Origin: Emcibacter sp048269205
Lineage (GTDB): Bacteria; Pseudomonadota; Alphaproteobacteria; Sphingomonadales; Emcibacteraceae
Assembly: GCF_048269205.1 (NCBI RefSeq)
Contig: NZ_JBLXJC010000001.1
Span: 1,736,001 to 1,800,000 of the forward strand
Direction: 5' to 3'
DNA: 64,000 bases
The notes under the pieces were generated by a model that searched no databases, was not told the origin of the DNA, and saw only the letters and a list, made by a program, of their open reading frames with translations. Of this stretch, positions 15,600 through 23,528 are shown piece by piece (position 1 is the first letter of the stretch; each line of letters opens with the position of its first letter). Made by a program: the position numbers and the translations under genes.

Positions 15600-17024
15600 C
15601 TAGCTGTTCAGCCTGGCCAGTTCTTCAAGCGGCACTTTCATATTCTTCACCTTGAAGCCGGACATGTAGTCCATCAGCTTCGCCGGATCGAAAGTCTTGC
15701 CGTCAAAGAATTTATCCACCCCCATGGGGATCGGGCTTGTGGCCTCGGACAAGGTCCAGGGCTCGGCGTGGGTGCCTTCCGTCTTCAGATCAATGGTTGG
15801 TGCCGGCACGCCGACACTCTTGGCGGCTTCGCGGTAAATATCGGCGCGATAGACCTCGCCGGCTGCCTTCATAATATCCAGCGGCTGCTCGATCTGGCCC
15901 CAGCGCAACATCTGGGTGATGAACCAGGCTGCATGGGACTTCCAGGGGAAGGTCGCCGCATAACGGTAAAAGACATTGAAGTCCGGCAGCGGTGTCGGTT
16001 CTGCATCCTTGAGGTACTTGTAAGTACCAGTCATGGACATTTTCACCACATCCACCGGCGCATTCACATAGGAGCGGCGGGAGATGATCTTGACGACTTC
16101 AAGACGATTTTCCGGTTTGTCGGCCCATTGACCGGCCTCGATCAGCGCCCGGACAACAGCCAGATGGGTATTGGGGTATTTATCCGCCCATTCCTGGTTG
16201 ACGCCGAACACCTTCTCCGGATTGTTGTTCCAGATTTCATAATTGGTAATCAGGGTCCGGCCGATACCAAGAATTACCGCCCGCTCATTCCAGGGCTCAC
16301 CCACACAGTAGCCGACAATATTTTTGGCCCGCAGGTTGGCAACCATCTGCGGCGGCGGGATCACAATCAGGCGCACATCCTTGTCCGGATCAATCCCGGC
16401 CGAGGCCATCCAATAACGGATTTCATAGTTATGAGTGGAAACCGGGAACACCTGGGCAAAGGTCATGGCCGGTTTGCCGGCGGCCTTGTCTGCATCGATC
16501 ACTTTTTTCAGGGCGCGGGCCGAGACCGGACTTTCCTTCATGGCTTCCGGGTCCGCTTCCATCATGCGGTCATAAAGTTCATTTGAAACGGTAATGCCGT
16601 TGCCGTTCAGGTCCATGCTAAAGGCGGTGATGGTCGGCTTCTTCAGGGCGCCAACACCAAGAGTGGCGGCGATGGGCATACCGGCCAGCATATGAGCCCC
16701 GTCAAGCGCGCCGATATTCACCTTGTCACGAATGTTGGCCCAGCTGGCCTCCTTGGATACCGTGACATCGAGCCCGTGCTTTTTGAAAAAGCCCTTCTCG
16801 CTGGCAATCACCACCGGTGCGCAGTCGGTCAGCGGTATGATGCCGAAGGTCAGTTTGGTTTTTTCCAGTCCCTCCGTACCGGCCGCCCAGGCAGCGCTTC
16901 TGAGACCGGGAGTGATGCCCCCTAACACAGCCAGGGTTCCCGCTGCTGCAGTCGTCTGCAAAACAGACCGTCGGTTCCAGTCCCCCGCAACGGGTGTCTT
17001 GCCGGATTTACTTTCCTCATTCAC
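15600..17024 (-). CDS. nrtA: Nitrate-binding protein of the ABC transporter (twin-arginine signal)
   Basis: A 474-residue periplasmic or lipid-bilayer-facing binding protein of the NrtA/CmpA family. It starts at a GTG (17024) with AGGAG eight bases upstream. The N-terminus has a twin-arginine signal (NRRSVLQTTAAAGTLAVLGG), so export is probably by Tat. Family blocks include KLTFGIIPLTDCAPVVIASEKGFF, IGALDGAHMLAGMPIA and VGEPWNERA. It is the first transporter gene after nasT. The leader between nasT and nrtA contains ANTAR hairpins and a terminator. NasS sensors are close relatives but lack an export signal, so this is the transporter component rather than NasS. Confidence 0.94.
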   Translation of the reverse strand: MNEESKSGKTPVAGDWNRRSVLQTTAAAGTLAVLGGITPGLRSAAWAAGTEGLEKTKLTFGIIPLTDCAPVVIASEKGFFKKHGLDVTVSKEASWANIRDKVNIGALDGAHMLAGMPIAATLGVGALKKPTITAFSMDLNGNGITVSNELYDRMMEADPEAMKESPVSARALKKVIDADKAAGKPAMTFAQVFPVSTHNYEIRYWMASAGIDPDKDVRLIVIPPPQMVANLRAKNIVGYCVGEPWNERAVILGIGRTLITNYEIWNNNPEKVFGVNQEWADKYPNTHLAVVRALIEAGQWADKPENRLEVVKIISRRSYVNAPVDVVKMSMTGTYKYLKDAEPTPLPDFNVFYRYAATFPWKSHAAWFITQMLRWGQIEQPLDIMKAAGEVYRADIYREAAKSVGVPAPTIDLKTEGTHAEPWTLSEATSPIPMGVDKFFDGKTFDPAKLMDYMSGFKVKNMKVPLEELARLNS

Positions 17025-17053
17025 TGATCACACTCCTTTTTTCTGCATTAATT

Positions 17054-17106
17054 AAAAAAGCGCCCGCACACACAGAGACATAACGTCTTCGTGATTGTGC
17101 GGGCGC
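17054..17106 (-). terminator. Intrinsic terminator (attenuator) in the nrtA leader
   Basis: On the minus strand an 11-bp GC-rich stem (TGTGCGGGCGC at 17096-17106 pairing with 17060-17070) is followed by six U residues (17054-17059). It lies 30 bp before the nrtA start, after the nasT stop. Its upstream arm overlaps the 3' arm of the ANTAR hairpin at 17101-17114, so both cannot form at once. Confidence 0.9.
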
Positions 17107-17135
17107 CTTTGCCCAACTGTTTCGGCATCTTTGCC
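17101..17135 (-). promoter_or_regulatory. ANTAR-target hairpins in the nrtA leader
   Basis: Reading the minus strand, GGC-AAAGAT-GCC (17124-17135) is followed after 9 bases by GGGC-AAAGGC-GCCC (17101-17114). Both hexaloops have A at position 1 and G at position 4, the hallmark of ANTAR protein targets. The second hairpin uses bases of the terminator's 5' arm. Binding of NasT would stabilise it and allow read-through. A further candidate of the same type lies at 17159-17174. Confidence 0.8.
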
Positions 17136-17158
17136 TGATCAAATCAAGGGACCCAAAC

Positions 17159-17174
17159 GCTGCGCCATTGCAGC
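17159..17174 (-). promoter_or_regulatory. Additional A-N2-G hexaloop hairpin upstream in the nrtA leader
   Basis: GCTGC-AATGGC-GCAGC forms a perfect 5-bp stem with a six-base loop having A1 and G4. It may be the true first ANTAR hairpin (P1), or an alternative to the short stem at 17124-17135. It begins only 22 bases after the nasT stop. Confidence 0.6.
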
Positions 17175-17195
17175 AAGGCCTTCAATTCAAAAATT

Positions 17196-17777
17196 CTATC
17201 CCAGCAATTCAGCGGCCTCGATAATTTTTCTGGCCAGCCTGGCGACCTTTATATGCTGGTCCATCGCCATTTTTCTCATCTTCTGATAAGCGGCCTCCTC
17301 ATCGAGACCCTGCTGCTTCATCAGAATGCCTTTTGCCCTGTCGATATATTTCCTGTCACTCAGCGCCTGGTTGGCATGATCCAGTTTTTCCTGCAGGCTC
17401 CGGTATTTTTTGAACCTGGCCACCGCCACATCCACCACCGGCTTAACCCGTTCCGCCGACAAACCGTCCACCACATAGGCACTTACTCCGGCGTCCACCG
17501 CCGCTTCGATCTGTTCGGGCCGGTTATCATGGGTAAACATAACAATCGGGCATTTATTGTGTTCGCTGATTTCGCTGACCTGTTCCAGGGTATCCCTATC
17601 CGGTGAGTCAATATCTATGATCACCACATCGGGGTTTTCATGCGTCATCAACAGTAGCAGCTCTTCTCCTTCCGCCGTCTCTCCAATAACCTCATAGCCC
17701 GCACCTCTGAGAGCCTGGGTTACCATATTTGCACGCGCCCGGTTCATATCCGCAACAACGATTTTTAGTCTTTTCAT
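17196..17777 (-). CDS. nasT: ANTAR-domain antiterminator, nitrate/nitrite response
   Basis: A 193-residue RNA-binding response-regulator-like protein. Residues 1-122 are a receiver-type domain (acidic Asp55 in IIDIDSPD). Residues about 128-188 are the ANTAR domain with the DRKYIDRAKGILM core and Ala/Lys/Gly at 148-150. In known systems NasT is held by the sensor NasS until nitrate or nitrite binds, then antiterminates nitrate-assimilation transcripts. The two leaders in this window carrying A-N2-G hexaloops and terminators are its likely targets. No nasS gene adjoins it. A sigma-54-type promoter lies 61 bp upstream. Confidence 0.94.
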   Translation of the reverse strand: MKRLKIVVADMNRARANMVTQALRGAGYEVIGETAEGEELLLLMTHENPDVVIIDIDSPDRDTLEQVSEISEHNKCPIVMFTHDNRPEQIEAAVDAGVSAYVVDGLSAERVKPVVDVAVARFKKYRSLQEKLDHANQALSDRKYIDRAKGILMKQQGLDEEAAYQKMRKMAMDQHIKVARLARKIIEAAELLG

Positions 17778-17837
17778 ACTCTGTTGCCACTCTTTTACCC
17801 TTCTGGAACCGGAAATCCTCCTGTTAATTTATTGCAT

Positions 17838-17853
17838 TGCAACATCCATGCCA
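17838..17853 (-). promoter_or_regulatory. Sigma-54 (-24/-12) promoter of nasT
   Basis: On the minus strand the 16 bases TGGCATGGATGTTGCA match the RpoN consensus TGGCAYR-N4-TTGCW exactly, with the GG and GC dinucleotides correctly spaced. The expected transcription start is about 12 bases beyond, leaving roughly 50 bases before the nasT ATG at 17777. RpoN promoters are typical for NtrC-controlled nitrogen genes. I see no clear NtrC site in the remaining upstream bases. Confidence 0.75.
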
Positions 17854-17963
17854 TTCTCCGGAACCAAAGTATTCTGCCATTTTTTTCCAACCTCCCCGTC
17901 ATGAACCCTCCTAAAAATGCACATATTTTAATCATTGTAGATATTTGTTCATTTTTTATGCAA

Positions 17964-19694
17964 TTACATTAGCCGAGCAAGTACAAACCCGATAGATACA
18001 AGAGCAAAAAACAACGCCACACTTTTCCAAAAGAAAACCGGGTCTCTTTCAGCAAAAGGCACAGGCGCCATCTGCATGAATTCCGGATTGGGCCTGCGCA
18101 GATCATGCTCAAATTCCGAAAGCACGTTATATCGCTTAAAGGGGTCCGCGTGCACGGCTTTTGCGAGCGCGCCGTCAACCCACTCCGGCAAGTCGGTATT
18201 ATACTCCGCTGCAGACATGTAAGGCAGCTTTCTCTGGCGAGACCTGGTTCGGGCCCGAGCCATTCGAGCCCCATACGGCAACCTGCCCGTCAACATCTGG
18301 TAGGCAATCACCCCGAGAGAAAATATGTCCGACCCTGGCGTTCCCGTTTCCCCCAGGAAATATTCCGGTGCAGCATATTGTATGGTGCCTAAAATATCCC
18401 GATCATGTACATCCGGCTGCGCCTCGATCACCCCGGCAACCCTGGTGGAGCCGAAATCAATGATCTTCACCGTACCATCCCCGTCGATCATGATATTTTC
18501 AGGCCGAAGGTCCTGATGCACCATCTCCAGGCGATGAAAGGCCCGAAGCCCCCTTGCAACCTGCTCCACAATACTGCGCACCACTTCCAAATCGGGACGA
18601 GGATGGTCGGTCATCCACTGGGCAAGGGTTTGCCCTTCCACATATTCCGTAACCAGATAAAGATAATTTTTCCGGCGCCTCGTGATATGATTTTTCAATA
18701 TATGAGCACTGTTCAGCCGCCGGCCGATCCATTCCTCCATCAGAAATCGCCTGAGGTAGGCCGCATCACCGCGCAGATCCACCGAGGGTATCTTGATCAC
18801 CACTCGGGCACCGTCCTCCATATCCTCCGCCAGATAAATATGACTGCGATTGGATGCATGCAATTGTCGCACGATACGATAACCGTCAAATTCCGTCCGT
18901 GCTTCCAACAGGGGCGGCAGCGGCAGACCGGCAGATTCCCCCATAACCTCACCGACCTCCCCGCTCGGCAGGCCATCTATACAGACAATCTGGAGGGTCA
19001 GGTTGTCCTGGCTGCCCCGGCGCATGGCTTCCTCGCCAATCCGCCTGGCGGCGGCGCCCAGGTCTTCCGCATTTTCCCTGATCGCGCCAACGACGAAGCC
19101 CGGGTCAGCAAATTCATAGACACCATCTGTGGCGAGCAGGAAAACATCCCCCTCCATTACCGGCAGTGCCTGATAGTCAACTTCTACCTCGGCACCGACG
19201 CCAAGCGCCCGGCCGAGATAAACCTCCTCCGAAGAAAGAACCACCCTGTGATCAGTGGTCAGTTGCTCCAGCCCACCACCGGAAAGCCGGTAAATTCTGG
19301 AATCCCCCACATGGAACAAATGGGCCGTGCGGGATTTAAGAACCAGCACACTCAGCGTGCAGGCATAACCCTTGTCCTGGTCAAATGCATACTGGCTTCG
19401 CCTGCCCTGGCTGTAGAGCCAGGAATTTGCAGCGGAAATTACCCGTCCGGCAGAGGTTTTCACCGTCCAAGAATCGGACGTACAATAGTAATCTGTCAAA
19501 AATGTCTTGACGGCCGTCTCAGCCGCAAGGGCGCCAACCTCACTGGAAGAGATACCATCCGCAAGGGCGATACTGATCCCCTTGAGCGCCAGCGCACCCG
19601 CTTCTGGCACAAGGGCGCCGTGAAAATCCTGGTTAACTTCCTTGCGACCCTTGTGCGAATATTGACCAAGAGAGATGGATAGACTATCCGGCAT
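17964..19694 (-). CDS. PP2C-type phosphatase / Ser-Thr protein kinase fusion, membrane-anchored
   Basis: A 576-residue bifunctional protein. Residues about 5-240 are a PP2C phosphatase with metal-binding motifs NQDFHGA, LADGIS, ATDGVYEF and SQDNLTL. Residues about 265-525 are a Hanks-type kinase: VVIKIP (ATP lysine), HQDLRPENIM (catalytic loop, HQD instead of HRD), IDFGS (DFG) and a YAAPEYF activation segment. A single C-terminal transmembrane helix (FFALVSIGFVLARLM) tethers it to the inner membrane. The ATG at 19694 follows GGAGG; a GTG lies one codon upstream. It is transcribed directly after the FNT channel. This architecture is known beside nitrate transporters in other proteobacteria, but the targets are not established. 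Confidence 0.9.
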   Translation of the reverse strand: MPDSLSISLGQYSHKGRKEVNQDFHGALVPEAGALALKGISIALADGISSSEVGALAAETAVKTFLTDYYCTSDSWTVKTSAGRVISAANSWLYSQGRRSQYAFDQDKGYACTLSVLVLKSRTAHLFHVGDSRIYRLSGGGLEQLTTDHRVVLSSEEVYLGRALGVGAEVEVDYQALPVMEGDVFLLATDGVYEFADPGFVVGAIRENAEDLGAAARRIGEEAMRRGSQDNLTLQIVCIDGLPSGEVGEVMGESAGLPLPPLLEARTEFDGYRIVRQLHASNRSHIYLAEDMEDGARVVIKIPSVDLRGDAAYLRRFLMEEWIGRRLNSAHILKNHITRRRKNYLYLVTEYVEGQTLAQWMTDHPRPDLEVVRSIVEQVARGLRAFHRLEMVHQDLRPENIMIDGDGTVKIIDFGSTRVAGVIEAQPDVHDRDILGTIQYAAPEYFLGETGTPGSDIFSLGVIAYQMLTGRLPYGARMARARTRSRQRKLPYMSAAEYNTDLPEWVDGALAKAVHADPFKRYNVLSEFEHDLRRPNPEFMQMAPVPFAERDPVFFWKSVALFFALVSIGFVLARLM

Positions 19695-19717
19695 CACATA
19701 TCCTCCATGGCGAAAGC

Positions 19718-19734
19718 CCCGCCCTCAGGGCGGG
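19718..19734 (-). other. Short GC hairpin between the FNT channel and kinase genes
   Basis: CCCGCCC-TCA-GGGCGGG forms a 7-bp stem in the 61-bp gap between the channel stop and the kinase start. Only a short U-rich run follows on the minus strand. It could reduce read-through into the kinase gene or stabilise the channel mRNA. Confidence 0.5.
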
Positions 19735-19755
19735 ACCTCATAAAACCACCACCCG

Positions 19756-20592
19756 TTATTCAGCGGGGCTGAAGTCACCGGCCGGAGCCTTACGCTTTGC
19801 TCCCGTGCGAACATGCGTAGAGTAAAGGGTAAGACCAACAAAGGCGAGACCGCCCACCAGATTGCCGATAACCGTCGGTATCTCGTTCCACAGCAGATAG
19901 TCCATAATGGAAAAATTACCGCCGAGCATGATGCCTGAAGGGAACAGGTACATGTTCACGATGGAGTGCTCGAACCCCATGTAGAAGAAGAGCATGATCG
20001 GCATCCACATCGCAATGACCTTGCCGGACACGGAAGTGGAAACCATGGCGCCCACCACACCGGTAGAGACCATCCAGTTACACAGCACACCGCGGATAAA
20101 CAGGGTCAGCATACCGGCGGCACCGTAGGCCGCGTAACCGACAGTACGCCCTTCGCCGATGGTGCCGATCTTCTGCCCCACAATATTGGGCTCCGTCGAG
20201 AAACCGAACGTGAAGATTACCGACATCATCACAGCCACCGTGAAGGCGCCGGCAAAGTTGCCGACAAAGACCAGGCTCCAGTTGCGGAGGACACCGCCCC
20301 AGGTACACCCCGGGCGCTTGTCGATTACAGCAAGGGGACAGAGGGTAAAAACACCCGTCAGAAGATCAAAACCCAACAGGTAAAGAAGGCAGAATCCGAC
20401 CGGGAATAAAACCGCACCCGCCAGCGGCTCTCCGGTCTGGACCGTGATTGTTACCGCAAACGCCGCTGCCAGGGCCAGAATGGCGCCGGCCATATAGGCC
20501 CGGATAACCGTGTCCCGGGTGGACATAAATATCTTTGATTCCCCGGCATCAATCATCTTGGTTACAAATTCTGATGGAGCAAGATATGCCAT
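19756..20592 (-). CDS. Formate/nitrite (FNT-family) channel, probable nitrite transporter
   Basis: A 278-residue inner-membrane protein with about six hydrophobic segments. Family features include the N-terminal MAYLAPSEFVTKMIDAGESK, the loop regions around LLGFDLLTGVFTLCPLA and NWSLVFVGNFAGA, and GFEHSIVNMYLFPSG before the last helices. FNT channels conduct nitrite, formate or hydrosulfide; the surrounding nitrate genes favour nitrite. The start follows GAGGAG. The 5' leader carries its own ANTAR hairpins and terminator, which places this gene in the NasT regulon. It resembles NirC more by context than by any single residue. Confidence 0.93.
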   Translation of the reverse strand: MAYLAPSEFVTKMIDAGESKIFMSTRDTVIRAYMAGAILALAAAFAVTITVQTGEPLAGAVLFPVGFCLLYLLGFDLLTGVFTLCPLAVIDKRPGCTWGGVLRNWSLVFVGNFAGAFTVAVMMSVIFTFGFSTEPNIVGQKIGTIGEGRTVGYAAYGAAGMLTLFIRGVLCNWMVSTGVVGAMVSTSVSGKVIAMWMPIMLFFYMGFEHSIVNMYLFPSGIMLGGNFSIMDYLLWNEIPTVIGNLVGGLAFVGLTLYSTHVRTGAKRKAPAGDFSPAE

Positions 20593-20713
20593 CGTATTCT
20601 CCTCTTTTTAAATCACTTTTATTACCGCATTTGGCCAACTCTTCCGCACCGGCCGTGAACCACTTTCCCGCTCCCAGACACCAAACCTCCTGTGTTTCTT
20701 TTTTTCTCAGGAC

Positions 20714-20776
20714 AAAAAAAACGCCGTGTCACTCAATTTTGCCCCTGCATTGGAAGCATAATTGAATCACACAGCG
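20714..20776 (-). terminator. Intrinsic terminator (attenuator) in the FNT-channel leader
   Basis: A 17-bp stem with one mismatch (20760-20776 pairing with 20722-20738) is followed on the minus strand by eight U residues (20714-20721). It ends about 120 bases before the channel start. Its 5' arm overlaps the ANTAR hairpin at 20772-20785, so the two structures exclude each other. Confidence 0.92.
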
Positions 20777-20824
20777 TCATTGCTGCCTGCCCTTGCGGGC
20801 TATTTGGTTACCGCACCGTTGCGG
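20772..20824 (-). promoter_or_regulatory. ANTAR-target double hairpin in the FNT-channel leader
   Basis: On the minus strand, CCGC-AACGGT-GCGG (20811-20824) and CAGC-AATGAC-GCTG (20772-20785) are two hairpins whose six-base loops both have A1 and G4. The 25-base linker contains a small GCCC-GCAA-GGGC stem. The second hairpin shares bases with the following terminator. This is the expected layout for NasT antitermination. Confidence 0.85.
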
Positions 20825-21107
20825 AATTTTCAGTCAGAGATTCCCCGCCATATTGAAAAGCACTGGGTTACCCCTGATTTCTTTTTTACATTATATCTCG
20901 CATCTGCACAAGATTTAATCCTGCCTATAATATAATCATATTGTGGGAACATTAAAAATTCCTGCGCTTCGCCAAAAGCAAAGAATGCAACGGCCGCACG
21001 TGGGACAATAGAGTAACGCGCGCCCATAATACCCCTGCGACGCACTGCGAAGGTAATTAGAACAGGAGCTTTCCCTATAGCTTCACCCAATACAGAAAAC
21101 GGAAGTC
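20825..21107. other. Region upstream of the FNT-channel leader, no gene seen
   Basis: These bases separate the ANTAR leader from the terminator of the next TonB receptor. An 86-codon open frame on the minus strand (20830-21090) has no clear ribosome site, no recognisable domain, and ends just before the first ANTAR hairpin, so I do not call it a gene. The promoter of the channel must lie here, but no sigma-54 match was found. Confidence 0.5.
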
Positions 21108-21136
21108 AAAAAAAAGCGGGCAGTTTCCTGCCCGCT
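21108..21136 (-). terminator. Terminator of the 21165-23528 receptor gene
   Basis: AGCGGGCA-GGAAAC-TGCCCGCT on the minus strand (stem 21115-21136), followed by a run of U (21108-21115). It lies about 30 bases after the receptor stop codon. Confidence 0.9.
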
Positions 21137-21164
21137 GCTGTTGATAAGTTAGATCAGTTCCGGC

Positions 21165-23528
21165 CTAGAAGTGCTGACCGAAACGCGCCCCGAAACTGCG
21201 GGGACGGTTTGTCGCCGTTGTGGTGTCAATCGCACTGGCATAACCCGGATAATATTTTGCAATCTCAGCCCTAGTGTCAGTGACGTTGTCGGCAAAGAGA
21301 CTGAACGTCCAGTCATCGCCACTGACGCCTGCAGAAAGATTCAGAAGACCATAGGCATGCTGTTGTTCCCTGAGATCTAGCTCCAGATTGTTCCAACTGT
21401 CATCGGTATAGGAGAATGCTGCCTGGAAGAAGGATGGCATATTTGCAATCTCCTCTTCATAACGGGCGATTGCCGTAAACTGCAACTTAGGCACAAATGG
21501 CATTTCAGTACCCTTGGGAGCAAGTACCGGTCCATCCGTAGCTCTCCTGTAATCTGTCGTCAATTTAGCATCATTATAGGATGCAGAGAGTGACAAGGTC
21601 AGGTTTTCAGACGCGGCAAACATCAGGTCAAATTCTGCACCATAGGTCCGTGATCCCCCAACGTTCTGGATGATGGTCAGGTTGGACACCGAGAAATCGA
21701 GGAAACTGAACTGCACATCATCCCATTTCACATAGTAAACAGCACCGTTAAACCTCAAACGGTTATCCATCCAGCTTGATTTCCAGCCAATTTCGAAGTT
21801 GTCGACAAAGTCTTCCTTATAGCCTGGAATTCCCGGCACCCTCGCACGGTTCACCCCACCAGGACGATATCCTTGAGAGAAAGTGGCGTAAACCATTTTG
21901 TCATCATCGATATCATAGCTGAGATTGACCTTGTAGGTCTGACCGGTATTGTCCTCCTTGCCATCCAGTATCCGGGTATCGATACAGGGAAACTGAGGTG
22001 TGCCGGCATCATTTTGGACGAACACGCCATCCACATAGGATCCAGTACAATGCCCGATGAAGCCATTAAAGCCATGCAAAGTGTTTTTATATTTATAGTA
22101 GCGCATACCAGCAAGCAGGGTAAGCCGGTCTGTAAGGTCGTAACTCACCTCACCAAAGGCCGCATATTCTCTGTCGATACGCACCTGGTTTGTCTGCCAG
22201 GTTGTACGACCGCCTTCGACAACGGAGTCTGCGGGATTCATATCAGGCACAACCCACTGCAGATCAAAATTATGCACCTGACGCTGATAGAACAGGCCCG
22301 CAATAAAGCGCAGGCGATTTTCTTCAGGCGACTGGACACGCAGTTCGTGGCTCTGACGGGTAAATTTCTCATCTCCAGTCACATATTGCGACGGATCGGC
22401 ACAATCGCCGCCGGCAGTGTAATACACACATGAGTAATCATAATCAGGCAGGGTATTCAGATAGGCGAACAAGGTGTCCAGATACTCAGCATATCCAATG
22501 TAGTCATAACTACTATCCACATTGCGGTTCAGATAGGCACCGGCATAGACCACATCCAGATCCCCGACTTTTCCTTCAACCGTCAGGGTCGCCTGATACC
22601 AGTTCTCGTCATATTCTGTGGGGAAGAAGTCCTGAGACTGAAGATCACCAAGATCTTCCGGATCATGGGTGAAAGATCCCGTTGATTTCTGCTGCTGATA
22701 AGTCAGGCCAGGTGTAATGGTCCAAGTATCATCCAGGTCAATTTTTAACAATGCACGACCGCCGGTGACTGTGTTGTCGTTGAAGTTCTTTTCAACCACA
22801 GCAGCGTTATTTTTTGTAATACCGGTGAGCGGGAACTCAAGTGTAGCCGGAACATTATCGATATACCCACCATCATCCTCATGCCAGCCGACAAGACGGA
22901 TCGCTACCCTATCTGATATCGGGACATTGACGAAACCTTCCAGAGTATATCCCGGTTCGCCGCTTTTCACTACATTCGCCGCCACATCATAACCGGCTTC
23001 AAATTCACCCATCACAGGTTTGTTGGTGATGATCCGCATAGTACCGGCCTGACTGCTGGCACCGAACAAGGTGCCCTGCGGGCCGGACAGGGTTTCGATC
23101 CTCGCGATGTCATAGGCGTGCATGTCAAGAATCTGGTTAATGGTAGTAATTGGCTGTTCATCAAGATAAACGCCAACACTGGGCATGGATCCTGAATGCA
23201 CGCCGTCGCCGCCACTGGAAATCCCGCGCATGTAAATCTGGGACTGGCCGGGTCGCGCAGTCTGGAACGATACCGTCGGCAGGAACTGGATATAGTCATC
23301 AAAAGCGTTGACGTTCAGGTCTTCCAACTGCTGGTTACCGAGAACCTGCACAGACAAAGATACATCCTGCAGACTAGATTCTCGTTTCTGGGAGGTCACA
23401 ATGATCTCCTCTAGAACAATCTCTCCTTCTTCTGCGGCATGGACTGACTGTTGCAACGACAAGGCCCCTGACAACAATACCGTCGAAGCCATAAGAGCCG
23501 ACTTCGAGACCGAGTATTTAACTTTCAT
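21165..23528 (-). CDS. TonB-dependent receptor
   Basis: A 787-residue outer-membrane receptor. It has a signal peptide (LMASTVLLSGALSLQQSVHA), a TonB box (EEIIVTSQKRESSLQDV) and a plug domain with MRGISSGGD, GVYLDEQPI and LSGPQGTLFGASSQAGTMRI. A long barrel follows, ending in GARFGQHF, a typical terminal aromatic strand. Its closest family by motif is the large group of sphingomonad and Kordiimonas-like receptors (FyuA/CirA-like annotations), whose ligands are mostly unknown. The start follows GGGAG. It stands alone, divergent from the TPR-sulfotransferase gene. A near-match of the TTGTACA operator lies upstream at 23708-23723. Confidence 0.93.
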   Translation of the reverse strand: MKVKYSVSKSALMASTVLLSGALSLQQSVHAAEEGEIVLEEIIVTSQKRESSLQDVSLSVQVLGNQQLEDLNVNAFDDYIQFLPTVSFQTARPGQSQIYMRGISSGGDGVHSGSMPSVGVYLDEQPITTINQILDMHAYDIARIETLSGPQGTLFGASSQAGTMRIITNKPVMGEFEAGYDVAANVVKSGEPGYTLEGFVNVPISDRVAIRLVGWHEDDGGYIDNVPATLEFPLTGITKNNAAVVEKNFNDNTVTGGRALLKIDLDDTWTITPGLTYQQQKSTGSFTHDPEDLGDLQSQDFFPTEYDENWYQATLTVEGKVGDLDVVYAGAYLNRNVDSSYDYIGYAEYLDTLFAYLNTLPDYDYSCVYYTAGGDCADPSQYVTGDEKFTRQSHELRVQSPEENRLRFIAGLFYQRQVHNFDLQWVVPDMNPADSVVEGGRTTWQTNQVRIDREYAAFGEVSYDLTDRLTLLAGMRYYKYKNTLHGFNGFIGHCTGSYVDGVFVQNDAGTPQFPCIDTRILDGKEDNTGQTYKVNLSYDIDDDKMVYATFSQGYRPGGVNRARVPGIPGYKEDFVDNFEIGWKSSWMDNRLRFNGAVYYVKWDDVQFSFLDFSVSNLTIIQNVGGSRTYGAEFDLMFAASENLTLSLSASYNDAKLTTDYRRATDGPVLAPKGTEMPFVPKLQFTAIARYEEEIANMPSFFQAAFSYTDDSWNNLELDLREQQHAYGLLNLSAGVSGDDWTFSLFADNVTDTRAEIAKYYPGYASAIDTTTATNRPRSFGARFGQHF

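Noticed and set aside
15543..16586. 347-codon open frame antisense to nrtA
   Set aside because: It shadows the NrtA coding frame and has no plausible ribosome site or domain.
18405..19682. 425-codon open frame antisense to the kinase-phosphatase gene
   Set aside because: The opposite strand encodes a complete two-domain protein with catalytic motifs; this is a codon-bias shadow.
20830..21090. 86-codon open frame upstream of the FNT-channel leader
   Set aside because: No ribosome site, no recognisable domain, and it lies where the promoter of the ANTAR leader must be.
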